Positions 44,881 through 60,490 of a stretch of 64,000 nt of DNA are shown here, in pieces (positions within the stretch are counted from its first letter, which is position 1; each line of letters opens with the position of its first letter). Made by a program: the position numbers and the translations under genes. The DNA is taken from NCBI GenBank assembly GCA_022376465.1, contig JACDTU010000008.1:1116001-1180000 (forward strand), in the 5' to 3' direction. This stretch comes from Cubamyces lactineus. Lineage: Eukaryota; Basidiomycota; Agaricomycetes; Polyporales; Polyporaceae. The notes beneath the pieces are model-generated. The model saw nothing but the letters and a program-made list of their open reading frames with translations. It did no database searches and had not been told where the DNA came from.

Positions 44881-46172
44881 GGTGCACTAGCGAGCGACAG
44901 CGAGAGAAAGACAGGCTGAGGCTGCAATATAGTGGCGGATTACAGCTCCTCTCGAAGCTGAGGGCTGGAAGGTGATCCCGGGAAAACCGGCATTCATAAT
45001 AAGTATAGGTACCGGACGGAGGAAGGGGAAGGGAACGACTTACCGGAGGGATTGTCAACCGAGAAGCAGACAGAGACGGGCCCGGGTGAGGCTAGAAACG
45101 GAGGAGCGGGAAACGCGTACGGAAGAGGGCAGCAAGGGGAGGGAGGATGAGATAAAGAATAAATAGGGAGATATATATACGGAGAGAGGCGGGCGTCGCA
45201 GAGGGGATGTGTTTTCCGGAAGACGGAGCGTAAGCGAAGCTGGGCGGAGGAGCGAGGCTGAGCTCAGACTAAGTGAGACTCTCTGACTGTAATCCTCCGA
45301 ATCCTCTCCAGCTTGAGCCGGGCGCGGGACAGGAACCGTCCGCTACAGACCGCCCTTGGATCTCGCGCGTAGATCTCACCAGATACTTCGTCATCTTCCG
45401 CACTCACCGGCACGCTTCTCCCGTTCTCTCCTCCTCCATCCTCTTCTCCTCCATCCAACAAACTAGCCACACCCGGCCTCGCACTCAACCCACCTCTCCT
45501 CGTCTACTCTGCTCTGTATCGTGGCCATCTGTGTTCGCGGCGAAACACGCTGATCTGCCCTCGACCGCTGCCGCCACGCTTTATCTTTGTCTCTCCGACG
45601 TGCACGGGATTTGTCGTCACTCCCCGACCCTCCACACATCACGCTTCATCTTGTACCCGCACCGTCTCCCTTCGCGCCGTCCCCCTCGTCGCCGCCACTG
45701 ACAGCTGCGTGCTCTTTTGTCCCGTCTCACGAGGCCTTCTCGCCTATGGAATACATCTGCACGTCTAGCCACGCTATAGGAATCCCGCCGGAAGCCGCTT
45801 CCTGCGCGGTCTCTTTTGACCCAGCATTTCCGTCTAACCTCTCGGCTGGGGTTGATTGCAGGTCGTGATAGGTCGTGATGCGCCCTTGTAAAAGGCAATT
45901 TGATCCGCTGAAAATCGGACTGCCATTCAGTTGCTATACGGCATCTCCACTGCAGTCTTGCTTTACAACAGGTGCGTGCCTCTACATACATGCAGTCAGG
46001 TTGTCGTAATCGTCATTTCCCGCGGTCTGATCTCCCAATTGCTAGCCAAGTATATCTGGTAGGACATCCCGGTAGATCTTAGCGTGTGGCAACAAACCGG
46101 TCTACGGCGTGCACGCGTTACCCCATTCGAGGTCAGCAGCTGTGGCTCGTCCGCGTTTCGTGCGAGTCTCAC
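44881..46172. promoter_or_regulatory. Bidirectional-looking promoter region and start of the gene-poor stretch
   Basis: From 44881 to about 45250 the + strand is purine-rich (pyrimidine-rich for the MFS gene). From about 45390 to 45740 the + strand is C/T-rich, as before a + gene. An ATG at 45748 opens a short frame (MEYICTSSHAIGIPPE) with no recognised continuation. A TA-rich box (atatatata) is at about 45170-45178. Confidence 0.4.
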
Positions 46173-46375
46173 CTGGTTCAATGTCTAGTCGACCCGATCT
46201 ATCCAAGCGCACCGCTGAGATGAACGCCTTCTTGATCTCCTCAGCTCGCGCCGTGATCATCCTATGACTCGCCAAGTGCAGCCTCGCCTCAACATACGCT
46301 CTCATAGAAACTTCGCCTGTATCGGCCACGACCGCATATAGGTCTGAGCGTCTCTTCGTGGACCGTTCTATGATG
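46173..46375 (-). CDS. Isolated exon-like coding segment, gene incomplete
   Basis: The minus frame over these bases reads IIERSTKRRSDLYAVVADTG, then EVSMRAYVEARLHLASHR and AEEIKKAFISAVRLDRSGRLDIEP. It is flanked by a plausible 3' splice site (ctgcacctcgag) and a gtgagact donor. Joining to the next AG (about 46102) gives DRFVATR and a stop. The helical composition looks like real protein. I could not link it convincingly to upstream exons, although minus frames at 47963-48193 (MHDVRRIPPEPEGYFIDRLW) and 47716-47411 are candidates. It could be the last exons of an intact but highly divergent gene, or a remnant. Confidence 0.3.
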
Positions 46376-49300
46376 CTCGAGGTGCAGAGTCCATCATGTC
46401 ATCCTCCGATCTTGTCGTAGGTACGCCCGCCATCGTCCAATGATAGTCATCGCCGAGGTTTGTTCACAGCACATGATTATCGTGGTCGCCCAGATGCGCC
46501 TTCCTGACGCTCCGCCTGAAGTATGGCAAGTTCGTCTGCCTCGTGTGGCCTCGAGCCACGACGTACGGGCCGCTATCTCGTCGCGTGCATACAATGCAAG
46601 CACGCTGCCCTCGTAGTTTTTTGCCGCCTGCCTCCCTCTTTCCGTCAAGCTGTACATAGACTTTGGTGCCTTGTTCGCGTCCGAACGCCGAGCGGTAGCA
46701 GTCGGCTGACAGCTGATCCCGACGAGGATTGTCGTAGAAAGGTTGCCTGTTGGCACCAACGACGTATTCGAGACGACATTTTGAAACACACCCCTCCGAG
46801 TCGCTATTCCCGGTGCCATGTAGTGGCAATGTACGCCACCAAGCCTTAGCCTCGAGTCTTCGACTTCTCGCCTTCGCCGCACGCCGGAGCTCGTGAACCA
46901 TGTGCGGCCATCGATGAGCCTCACTCGCGAGGCAAATTCCCAGACACGAGCCTCCGACCGGTGAGTGACTGGAAAGCCGCCGCTGCGCTGCCACAAACGA
47001 GCTGATCGCGGTTGGCCTAGTGCAGGTTTGCTTCCAGGCACGTCTGGGTTGGGGTTTGAGGGGGTTTATGACGATGCTAATGACCGTCTACAGCGTCCCG
47101 CCCCATTTGATTCGACCGAGGTGAGCCGCTCACTGCTGCCGGAGTGTTGCTCTTACCGACTCGTCATGGCCGCTGCGTTTCTTAGGATCAACGGTTTGCC
47201 TGCGATGTATTGCGCAATGCACCTCTGGTCGGAGCGCCCCTTCGGACCTTAGCCCGTTGAAACGTCGGCTAGGATGCTGGTTTGCATTGGCGCGGGGGCA
47301 CCACCATCCGGCACGCACATTTGCATGCACGCGGCGGGTGCGGGTCCGACGTGCACTTCTTGGCCGCCGGAAGGGGGCCAACTTGACCTGAGAGATTGTC
47401 GCAGCATGTCTCACGCCAAGTTGCGATCATCCTGTGCACGACAACTCGTCTCCGACGCGCAGCAGTTGAGGCCGACATGTCGGCTCGCCGACGCGTCTAT
47501 GAGCACTGCCGGGGCTCCCCCGGCTCCTCGCGAGGAATTCGAATGGTGCTGCGAGCTTGCGCTGATGGGGTGATGGTAAATGTGTGGTTCTCCATGTTGT
47601 CCCCCTCGGATTGACCTTCTACCATCAGCCCTTCTCGACCACCCCGATGCCAAAACAGCGCAGGCTCGACATTGCCCGTCCGAATTTGGACTCGAGTCCA
47701 AGAACTGTGTCGGCATGGGCGCTCCGAGCCTCCGACAGTGTTTGTCAAGCTTGCGCGAGCGCCGCTCACTACCACCTAATTAGCGGACGTCGCTTTGCAC
47801 TTCATTTGCGTTGAAGGCGCCGGAGCCGTTATAACTCGCGCCTTATCCCCTCGAATATGTCGTTTCCGTGCCTATCCGGCGCAGACCGTGATCACCAGCG
47901 CTTGCCCGGCGTTCGAAAGGCCTTTGAGTAACCGCAGCGCGGCCGACGCATTCGCTATGTGGCTACGCTACCGCCATCAGAGTCGCCGTCGTGCGGGGCT
48001 CACGGTATACGATGTATTGCGTGATTATGCCTCCCAGTTCGTGTGTATTTTGCAAAAAGCGATATACACAGTGCTTGTCGGTCGCATACCCGCCGTGAGA
48101 TCTCCTATAGGAACGTGATGTACCAAACGCTTGCCATAGGCGATCGATGAAATAACCCTCCGGCTCCGGTGGGATCCTGCGCACATCATGCATATTTGTG
48201 TCTATCTAGCCCCTGACGGGTTGACAGGATAGAAACGGTCTACGCCTCACAATGTGCACGTCCGGCCAAAAGGCTCAATGCAATTGCTCGGTTTGGCACG
48301 TTGGTTGTTGCTGTTGCTGTTCTTCGGTGCGTTTCCAAGGCTCTAATAGTGTACGCCGAACTCACCGTAGCTTCACTTCATTGTAGATCCGGACGGCCGT
48401 CCCGCGTTCAGCGGGTTCCTTCTCCGTACCCAGGCCATCTGGTTCTGGGTCCCATGACAAGGCGTCGTTATCGCTCGCGGAGAGTCTTGTCTCACTCAGG
48501 AGGTACCGACATCCCACCCCTCCGACCCGCCTCGGGCTCCCACATTCTAGCCTGTCTAGCGACGATGATCTTAGCAGTAGCAAGCGGCGCTCTGCCGTCG
48601 AGAATAGCACCGGTTCGTCTCTCATCGTCATTCCGCGCAGCCCGGCTGTACGAGGTTCGCTGTTGTTCCTTCCCCCTAGCCAAGCCCACGGGATGACTGG
48701 AACAGGGTGCACAACGTACAGCGCCCTGCACGTCCATCTTATCGGGTTTTATCAAGTGTGCTCTTCGCGCGTGCTCGTGACCGTTGGAAGAGCCTATGAC
48801 CTAAACGAAGCTGACATCCTTATACATCCTTATACATACCCAGGCTTCCTCCACCTCGGCCGTCGCAGGACTGTCTTGGACACAGCCACTCCGATCGGGG
48901 GCAACGTATTGTATGGTCCTGGAGATTTGGCGGTCGGTGAGGGAGATGTGTCAGCGAGGAAGAGCCGAGGCGTGTATTGCTTGCGGGCGATCAGCTGTGT
49001 CGGTGTTCGCAGGCGGCGTTGGAACTCTGAGCATGGGAGCAGGGGTTGCCTCGCTTCGTCTCACTCTCACCACGCAGATGTCTCTCTCTCTCCAAGCACA
49101 TTCTTCAAGGTACCCATACACTGCAGTATAATCCGACGCCTGTCATGCGTACTTGAATATCCGATCTATCCGCTACGATGAGTAAGAAAGGCACCTCTCG
49201 ACTCTGTACGTCCACAGGAATTTCCACCGTGAATCAAGCGAGCTCATGAACGTGTCGATGCAGCCTGCGTGTTGCGGGCCTCGAGCTGCCCCTCTACAGT

Positions 49301-52300
49301 CCGATAAGTAATACGGCGACGACGGCAGCGGATCACGTACGTTCACTCTGGATTCGCTGAATAGGTCGACCTGCTTCGCTAACGCCCATTTGGCTTTTTA
49401 TTGGCTCTCCAAGGAACGGTCCAGTCCCTCGCAGAAGGACGCCCTGGCGGTCCGTCATACTCGCTTTTCCGATCGGGAGGCTGCCGTACATGAGTAATGG
49501 TACGAAACCCTTCATCGTGCCTCCTCCTATGAGGGCTCTCTGTGCTTGCGACGAGTTGTCCGACCCTGCGTCGGATGCGGCCCCCACGTTTCGCCACTAG
49601 CACCGCGATACCCCAGCAGCTGACTAGTACTACGCAGCGGGCAGGTGGCCGGTATGTCTCCCTTTGGTCTAGGGTTGCCGGCGTATACACCACATTGATG
49701 CACCTCTGACACGTCGGATGACCCGAGCGTTTGTCGCCTGCAAGCCCGCAGTAGCTTGCGCATTGTAGGAATTGCCGAGGCGGGCATTGTGCAATGCGAA
49801 CTGAGGTTCAGGTCAGGTCTCCGAGCGGGTCCCATCGTGTGAGCTAGGATGTCTACCAATGGCTAGGCTTGTTGGATTCGCCTACTAACGAGCGGTGAGC
49901 TTGTGGATAATGCCTACGGTCGCTATCTGCTCACCAGATATTTGGTAGATGGGATTTTGTGTTCGTGCCTCCACCTTAGATTGTGGCGAACACGCCGCTT
50001 GACGGTCTAAACCCACGGCCTTTCCTACGTGAGCCAAGACAATTTGTGCTGTGGACGATGTACGACGGCCGACACGCCCCGTACAACGTCGATATAATGT
50101 TGCGTCCTTTCATCTACTTGTGCATTGGTCATGTCAACTCATCCCAGGTATAGGCTAGCTATAGTTTCACATGGATACCCACCCCACGAAAGTTACGCTC
50201 GCGAGTCGCTACTGGCAGTGCTATAACCGCGACGCGCTCAATTAGTATCCCGGGAGGGGGCTGCCCTGGGGGTGAGTATCTTGCAATGCAATAATATCAT
50301 GTGCATACGTTAACCAGTTCACAACCGACTAACTCCTCAAAAGCATTCAGGAGTCCCTGGGCGAGGGCCATCCGCCGATGTTGTCATGTTTGCTGCCTCT
50401 GTCGGGGATAGTGTCCCATGGGTGGGTGACGTACATGCCTCATCAGAGCTCGGGGCTCAAGTCGCTTATGTTTGGTCGGTGTTTCAAGAGGCCTTCGAGA
50501 ATCCAAGGCCAGGCGATGACCGATTCACGTTTGAACATGTCCAACTCCTCCAACTTGTTCGCGTATCAACGCGAGTGTCACAAACGCCAGCTATGTGACT
50601 CGTCGCGTCATGGGCGCTGGCGCTAACCCGTACCCCAGAGTCAAGGCGCTTATTCGCACGAGGCCAGGTATTCTCATGCCCTGCTCTATTGGAAGTGGTA
50701 TGACTTCAGGGCCCGGTCAGTGATTGACACTGGCAGGTATTGTAGTTTGTCGAAGGGTCGATGAAGAAGTGAGGGAAGTTGCGCCCGCTGTTCATTTTCA
50801 TACCAGGTCCAACGGCTACTCATCGGGGACATGCACTTCTCAATGGCACTGGCAGTTGCAGCGCTGGATCTGTTTCCCAATCCGGGAACATCAACATATA
50901 TGGGGCTTAACAACCAAGCTTTTCGGTTTCTCAGTGCCCGGGATAAAGAATCTTCTCGGTTCTTGTGCTCACGACAGGTGGGCGCTCTATGCTCTACCGT
51001 CAAAGAGAGCGAATGCATCTCCGAACGAGGTGAGCGGGGTATGTGGATATAAAGCTCATCCTGTGATCACATCGCTCACAGTAACATAAATCCAGATTAT
51101 GCTCGATGACCTTAAGCGCACATTGCCGGCCTGTAGTGTCGCGTCCTTAAGCCCACAATGCTGCCACTAAGAATACGTGAGTGCATGTGAGAGTGCTATT
51201 AAATACGTACAATCTCATTCATCGACCACAGCCGCCCCGGAAATATCAGGACGCTCGCAGGTGATGCCGCAGTACTCCTTGTCGACGATTCAACCCATGG
51301 AATCCGGTAGCACATGGTGAGCAGTCAGTGTTTGTATGTTGCCGGCGGCACCTCTAGCCCTCGGCGGTGTCAACCGACCAGCACGTAGCACGGTACAATA
51401 CGATTTGAGCATCTGTGCAGATTCCAGGCCAGCTGACAGCGTTCCATGCACCGGCATATCAAGCAGGCCCTCCTGACTCCTGAGGGCGACGCAGCGCGCT
51501 CCGACTATGACCAGGAACATTTCACCTCTCTCTTTCCATCGGACCGACCGAGATGGCACTTTGCAACGACGTGGCTTGGTCCCTGTCACAAGGCTCAATC
51601 GATAAATATTCGACACCCCGGCACCACGGCACTTCGTGCATCTCTACTCCGACCTGTCAAAGCTTCAAGGATCCGGCAGACGTGTATCCTGCTTTGCTAC
51701 ATCACGGAGTGCTCTCACAAGTCATCACGCCGACAGTTCGCACTGCCAAATCCGGTCCGATCGCCTTCGTGGCGCGGCCCCAGGGACGCCCGTAACCACA
51801 ATGCCAACGTTCAGGGCACGATGGTGACACGCCCCATTCATGTCATTCATGCTTGTTAATGATGCTCTTGACATGCGTACATCGTCGCATTGACACTTTA
51901 CTGACTGTCGCACAGGTCCAAGATTCCGGGGGACACCCTGATTGTTCGTTTTACATGGGCGTAGATATCATGATGTCCGGCCGCATTATGTCCAATCATC
52001 ACAAGGAGGACTCGAAACACCCTCACGCACACTTCACACATCTACATGAATATCGTCCTGATCGACCAGTGCGCGCACGCCCGCGATCTGACACAATGAA
52101 CGCTCCGTGCCAACGAGCCTTCCAACGTGGGCAAGTCACCGGTCCAATGGGTCATTTCCGCAGTGTTGGCTGATCTGAGCGCATTGGGATCTAACAGAAT
52201 GGCGACAGGCTTTCTTTCATCTGCAAGCGTTCGCACGGGCATAGCCGCATCTCAGAGCTTCTTCAGTAAGCAGATGCTCTGCCCAAGAATGGGTCGCCCT

Positions 52301-53640
52301 GGAAGGCGGGCGTGAGTATTTGTCACGCAAGCTCAATCAGAAATTCTTCGGTGAGCGATAGGCCACTTACGGAGAACCTAATACCCAGAGAGTACCCGAA
52401 AGAACCAGAGCGTCCCATGATGGCTGACTCTCTGCGCCATTCCATACTGGCATCAACGTCCCTTCTACGCTCACGATGCTCAGTACGTTGCGGGATTGGC
52501 AGAAGAGAACCGGGTGAGCGCATCGCCGGCGTTACAACGAGGCTCACTGTTCGCGAGCAGACTGAGCTACATTGCGACATTCATCACATCAGATACTGGA
52601 TGGGCGAACCTTATGGCAGGAAAAGACCCGAGACGGGCACGCATATAGATCAGAGTAAGCAGCCGTCTTGTCCGTCTTGTCTGGTAAGCACCCCGGACGC
52701 TGGCGTACACTGTACCGGACAAAAAGTGATGTAATTGCACGACTCGTTCATCTGGCTACCTTACATGTTGATTGGGACCCCCGGCTCCTGCAGCTTGATT
52801 CCTCAGCAACTCGGAGACGGCCGAAGCATCTTTTTCTCCCAGTGCGGTGGTACTGTAACCGTGCTCGAAGCAAGGTATGGAAAGCTACGTTTCTCTGGTC
52901 ATCCCGTGAAGAAAGCAATCTGTGTTGCGTTTTCAAGTTAGCTTACCACTGCATAAGGTGAACGAGCTAGAAGTTACGGGCGACTCGGGACGAGTAACGG
53001 AGCGGAGGGAAGCATTCTATGACAATAATTACCGTGCCTGATACGCGGGAGGTCAGCTGTTTCAACGCTGGAAGCTCATGACGGTAAAAGGAAACTTCCG
53101 CGCGGCCTCCAGGCCTGCTGGCCAGGGCGCGCGGGCCCCAAAGGAGGTAGTGGCGCAGAGCCAAGCAGGGGACATATGCCCCTCTTGTATCCAGCTGGCA
53201 AGACCAAATTATTGAGCTCGATAAGCCCTTGCCTGTATTTGTCGAAGGGAGGGGGGATGGTTCTGGGGCCCCGCCACCCCGGGCTAGGCCACAGGCGTCG
53301 GGCGGGGCGGTTGGTGCCGTAATAACAGGTGCTGATGTAATTGTATTGGGAATCGTAAGCGGTAAGCAGAGTAATAAGCAATGGGGAAACGACATTATAG
53401 ACGCCTCTTTCATTTGCAAGCTTGAGTGTAAGCGAAGTACACACAGCGACGCTGTTCCGCTGGACTCCTTCTTTCCTCCCCATCCTTGTCTTCATCCTCC
53501 ATCTCCTGCGCTGGCTGTAACGTGCTTCTGCCTGGCAGTGACAGACGCAACTGATTTTGGAAGCGCGTTCCCGTCCCTTCATCAGTGCCTTGATCTCTCG
53601 CCTTCCGAACGGCTTGACATACTTCGCTCCCTCGCCAGCC
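46376..53640. other. Gene-poor stretch of about 7 kb
   Basis: No complete gene, transposase, reverse transcriptase, long terminal repeat or tRNA was recognised. Open frames are short and mirrored on both strands. A few fragments look protein-like but have no family: + 50386-50598 (VGDVHASSELGAQVAYVWSV), + 52735-52941 (LIPQQLGDGRSIFFSQ) and - 48193-47963. Tiny tandem duplications occur at 48815-48838 (catccttata twice). The last 500 bp form the promoter of the kinase gene. The most likely content is decayed genes or old transposon sequence. Confidence 0.45.
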
Positions 53641-56841
<3,201 letters not shown>

Positions 56842-59800
56842 GCGCGTCAGTCTGTGGGCGTTGGTCAGGGACACGATTGGTCTCACGATTGTGCTCTTGT
56901 TTCCGGAGGAGAGCGGGGCCGGCGGGTTTTGCGCTGGACAATGGGTGCGCGATCGTGCTCAGGCTGAGCTTATGGTCGCCGGTCAACGTGGGGACGTTCT
57001 CGATCACATCCGCCTTTGTTGTGTTGGCGGGGGTCGGGGTCCTCGTGTTTGTCTCGATCGAGGCCGCCCCTTTCTATCCGATGTGCTCGGTCTACCGTAT
57101 GTCGTCACCCCACCTCCACGCCCACACCCTCGCCGCCGCTCTCTCTTGTCCGCCCTCCTCCGATTCCGTACACCTCGGGACTGTCCCCATCGCTCCGATC
57201 GCTACCTACGCTCATTCCGCCGGCATGGCACGTCGCCCACACACGCCCACAACAGACGAACCGCTCGTCACGCTCTCCATTGTCCGCACACCCTTATTGT
57301 CTGCACCTCGCTCTCGATCATGCCTGCCTGTTGCTGTCACTTATTGTGTATATCTGCGCTCCCGTTTGCCTCCTCTCTCACACTCGTCCTCTTTGTTTCC
57401 CGACGCACTTTGTTTGGTTTACTTCCTTGGGTAGATTGTCGGCCTCGCCGCAAGTAGAGGTCTCGGGGTCTATGCTTGGGCCGCTCGTCCTCGGGTCTCT
57501 TGCTCTGTGAGCGTGATCGGCTTAGCAGTTTCTCGGTCCGCAAGGTTTTGGGTATCCGGATGAACCGTCATCTTTACCACACATTACGTCCCCTTCGCCA
57601 TACGCCGCGTCGTCCACTCGTTTCGTCACTCGTTCCCATCCCATCCACTCTCGCCATTGTATTATCACCCCGCATCCGCCGACTCGCGCGCATATCGTCC
57701 ACGCTTCATATACTCCCTTTTGCACCACACACATCCGCCTCGTCAAACCAAAGCTCCCATATCGATACCGTACAGATAAATACGCCGCACCCATACTACT
57801 ACCCACTGACTCTTTGATCGCTTTGTTACCCTGTATATGCCGCAATTACCCCACTTCTTCTCCATTCTCGTCGTCGTTCTTTATCGTCGTCTTGGTTTCC
57901 GCCCCTGCCTTCTCGTCCCTCTCCCTCTTACCCCTCTTACCATCACGGCTATCGCTTCGTCTTGGCCTTCAGTCACGTAACGCGGACCCGGCTAGCCTGT
58001 GCAATGTTCGCTCGTTCGTGCGCGAATTTTCATCTCAAGCCCACTTTCTCCGTTCGTCCGTTGTTGGCCCTGGTCCTGTCTCTGCGCTTCGCCACTTTCC
58101 GCCCTCCGTCATAGACTTCCTTCCTCTTCTCCCTTCTCGCCCCTCACACACTCCACCGCTATCTAGGATACGAATCTGGGCACCGCCGCTGCCGGTAATA
58201 TGTGTTTAAAATCCTTCTTTCTGTCTCCCTTCTCGTCGCTTCCACCTTCTCTTCCGTCTGATTCTTCTTCTTTGGATACATGTTTCGGACGCATATGTAC
58301 GCACGCTGAGCGGGTGGTTTGAAGAAGCACAAAAAACAACATTCCTCTTTCCTCTTCATACTCTATGTGTGTTGCTCTCATCTTGTGAATCTGGTCTTGT
58401 AACCAAGTGAACGTTCTCTGTCGGTCGTTCATCCCCGCTCTCCGGCGAATTACAATATCGTTCGACGCGCACATTTCAAAATCACAATCACCCCGCGGAG
58501 GCGGCATAGTATGCGGCGGTATGTAATGGTATGTAATCCGTACCTGCCGCGCGTGGTCGGTGCAACGTTGGGTGCGGGGATTACGAGGACCCTGGGGCAA
58601 GCTAACAGGCGCGATTCAACGCTTCAGCGCGGGGGATCTTCAATTTCATTATGGAGCTCCGAGCCTAACCCGACGGGTATCGCGCTCGCGTGTCGTGCCA
58701 TGCGCCGAGTCCGAACCGCCATCGTTCCCGCTCGCCGCTCGCCGCTGATTGCGAAGTTTGGGCCCCCTCTCAAATTCGCACGCGGGCGCGATTACGACTG
58801 AGATGCGCAGTTTGTATACAGTACGCAACACGCTGAGTTGCAGGTCCGACGTGCGATGGCGATAGCGTTCTAGTGCGGTGCTTAGTGCGGCGGCGAGCTC
58901 GGACGTCGTCGCTTCCAAGGGGGGCCTTGAGCTTAGGCGACGCGCTTGATCGAAACTCAGGCCTCAGGGGCGCGAAGCGTGCGTAGTGTCAATGCGCAGA
59001 TGATAGTACGGCAGTGTCAAGTTTTCGTCAATTGACCGTCCGGACTAGCCGGGATGTGTTTTTGCTATGTACTAGCGCATCCCGGGAGCGGTGTCAACCT
59101 GATCTTGGGGCTGGCTTTCAACTTGGGTCTCTTGGACACACCCCCATGCTGTGCTGGGCCGGTGACTACTGCCAGTCGCGCTGCGGCTGTCCGCTGTCCG
59201 TTGACATTGGGACAATGCGGTCGATGACGGGTCGGCGGCACGCCTTTCGTCCCATCCTCGCGGCGATTAGGTGGTACGCAGTGCCAGTGATCGAGCGCGG
59301 GGTCGGATCCGGGGGAGTGCCATGGCCTGTCCTGTGCGGTGCTGTCGCCGCTGATGCAGCTGCTGCTGCTGTCGCTGCTTGGGATATTGTATGTACTTAT
59401 GGTTCAGGTGTGGAGATGGTTGATCACTGATACGAGGTGTCAGTGAGTGAGTGCATTGGGCGTTTCGACCCTGAGTGAGGCCCGCGGTTCGGGTCTGCGC
59501 CGGCTGCGACAGCGGGGAAAGAGAGGGCGCACTGCGCAGCGCAGAGTGCTGGTGACCGGCGACTGAATGCCTGCAGCATGCGGCACTGAATGGGCCGGCG
59601 TTGAATATAGAGTACGGGCAGGAACGGTCCTGATCGGGACGAGCGAGTATTCAAAGGAGCGAAAACTTTCTCTCGAGGTGCGTACGTACGCGCTGTCAAG
59701 GCCCAAGGCCTCAGTTGCCTGGGACTCTGAGTATGCAGGAGAATTCCGTCATGCATGCCCTGGCAGAGCAGAGCGAGTTACTTTGGCTCAAGAGATAAGC

Positions 59801-59880
59801 ATGATCCCTCTGGGAACTCGGAACGCGCACGCATCTGGTGCGTATACGTACGCAGGCAGGCTTCCATCCATTCATCCACC

Positions 59881-59930
59881 CATCATCATTATCATCACCG
59901 TCTGCATCATCTACATCATCATCGCCGGCT
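59881..59930 (+). repeat. CAT-rich trinucleotide-like tract
   Basis: The stretch is mostly cat/atc triplets (catcatcattatcatcacc, then catcatctacatcatcatcg). It is imperfect. Located in the non-coding region before the HSF-type gene. Confidence 0.6.
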
Positions 59931-60010
59931 CGAGACTTGGTCCCCATCTGTCTCTCGAAAGTTGAAAGCTTGAGAGCTTGGGAGCATGAACCTTGAATCG
60001 GCCTGGGAGG

Positions 60011-60028
60011 GACGGACGGACGGACGGA
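60011..60028 (+). repeat. (GACG) tetranucleotide repeat
   Basis: Four tandem gacg/cgga units (gacggacggacggacgga). Non-coding context. Confidence 0.7.
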
Positions 60029-60466
60029 GAGACGGAGGGATGAGAGAGAGGCATCTGCGGCACTTGTCAGTGATCACAGCGCGTGCACATCACCATATGG
60101 CGCATGCATCATCGCGATCATCGAGCACGGATGGGCCCACCGCGACGGACCACAACTCACACTCAAAAAATGCTTCCGCAGCGTCGCGATCATGCCGGCG
60201 GTACGAGCTGTCAGATGGCGGTGGTGGCGCGCGGCGGCTACCCTTGCGCCCAGTGCCAGTGCAGGCAGGTGCAGGCTCGTCATCCCCGTCCAGTGCATTA
60301 CTTACCATACTGTACCGCCAGTGTCAGAATCAGGGGCGCGCGCTGCATGCGTCCGTGTCCGAGCCAATTGAGCCCTATCTCTCTCCGCACTCCGCAGCGG
60401 GTGGGCACGAGGCACACAGCTGAGCGCAGCTCCGAGGCGGCCCTGCGGTGTGGGGACGGACATCTT

Positions 60467-60490
60467 ACGAACGAACGAACGAACGAACGA
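60467..60490 (+). repeat. (ACGA) tetranucleotide microsatellite
   Basis: Six perfect tandem copies of acga. Non-coding context; likely length-variable between strains. Confidence 0.85.

Noticed and set aside
46394..47041. 215-codon minus-strand frame in the gene-poor stretch
   Set aside because: Two other frames over the same bases are also open for long distances, and none shows a coherent domain; I looked for a Zn2Cys6 cluster near 46600 but the cysteine spacing is wrong.
45000..53640. LTR retrotransposon, DNA transposon or CRISPR array in the gene-poor block
   Set aside because: No long terminal or inverted repeats, no transposase or reverse-transcriptase motifs and no regularly spaced repeats were seen.
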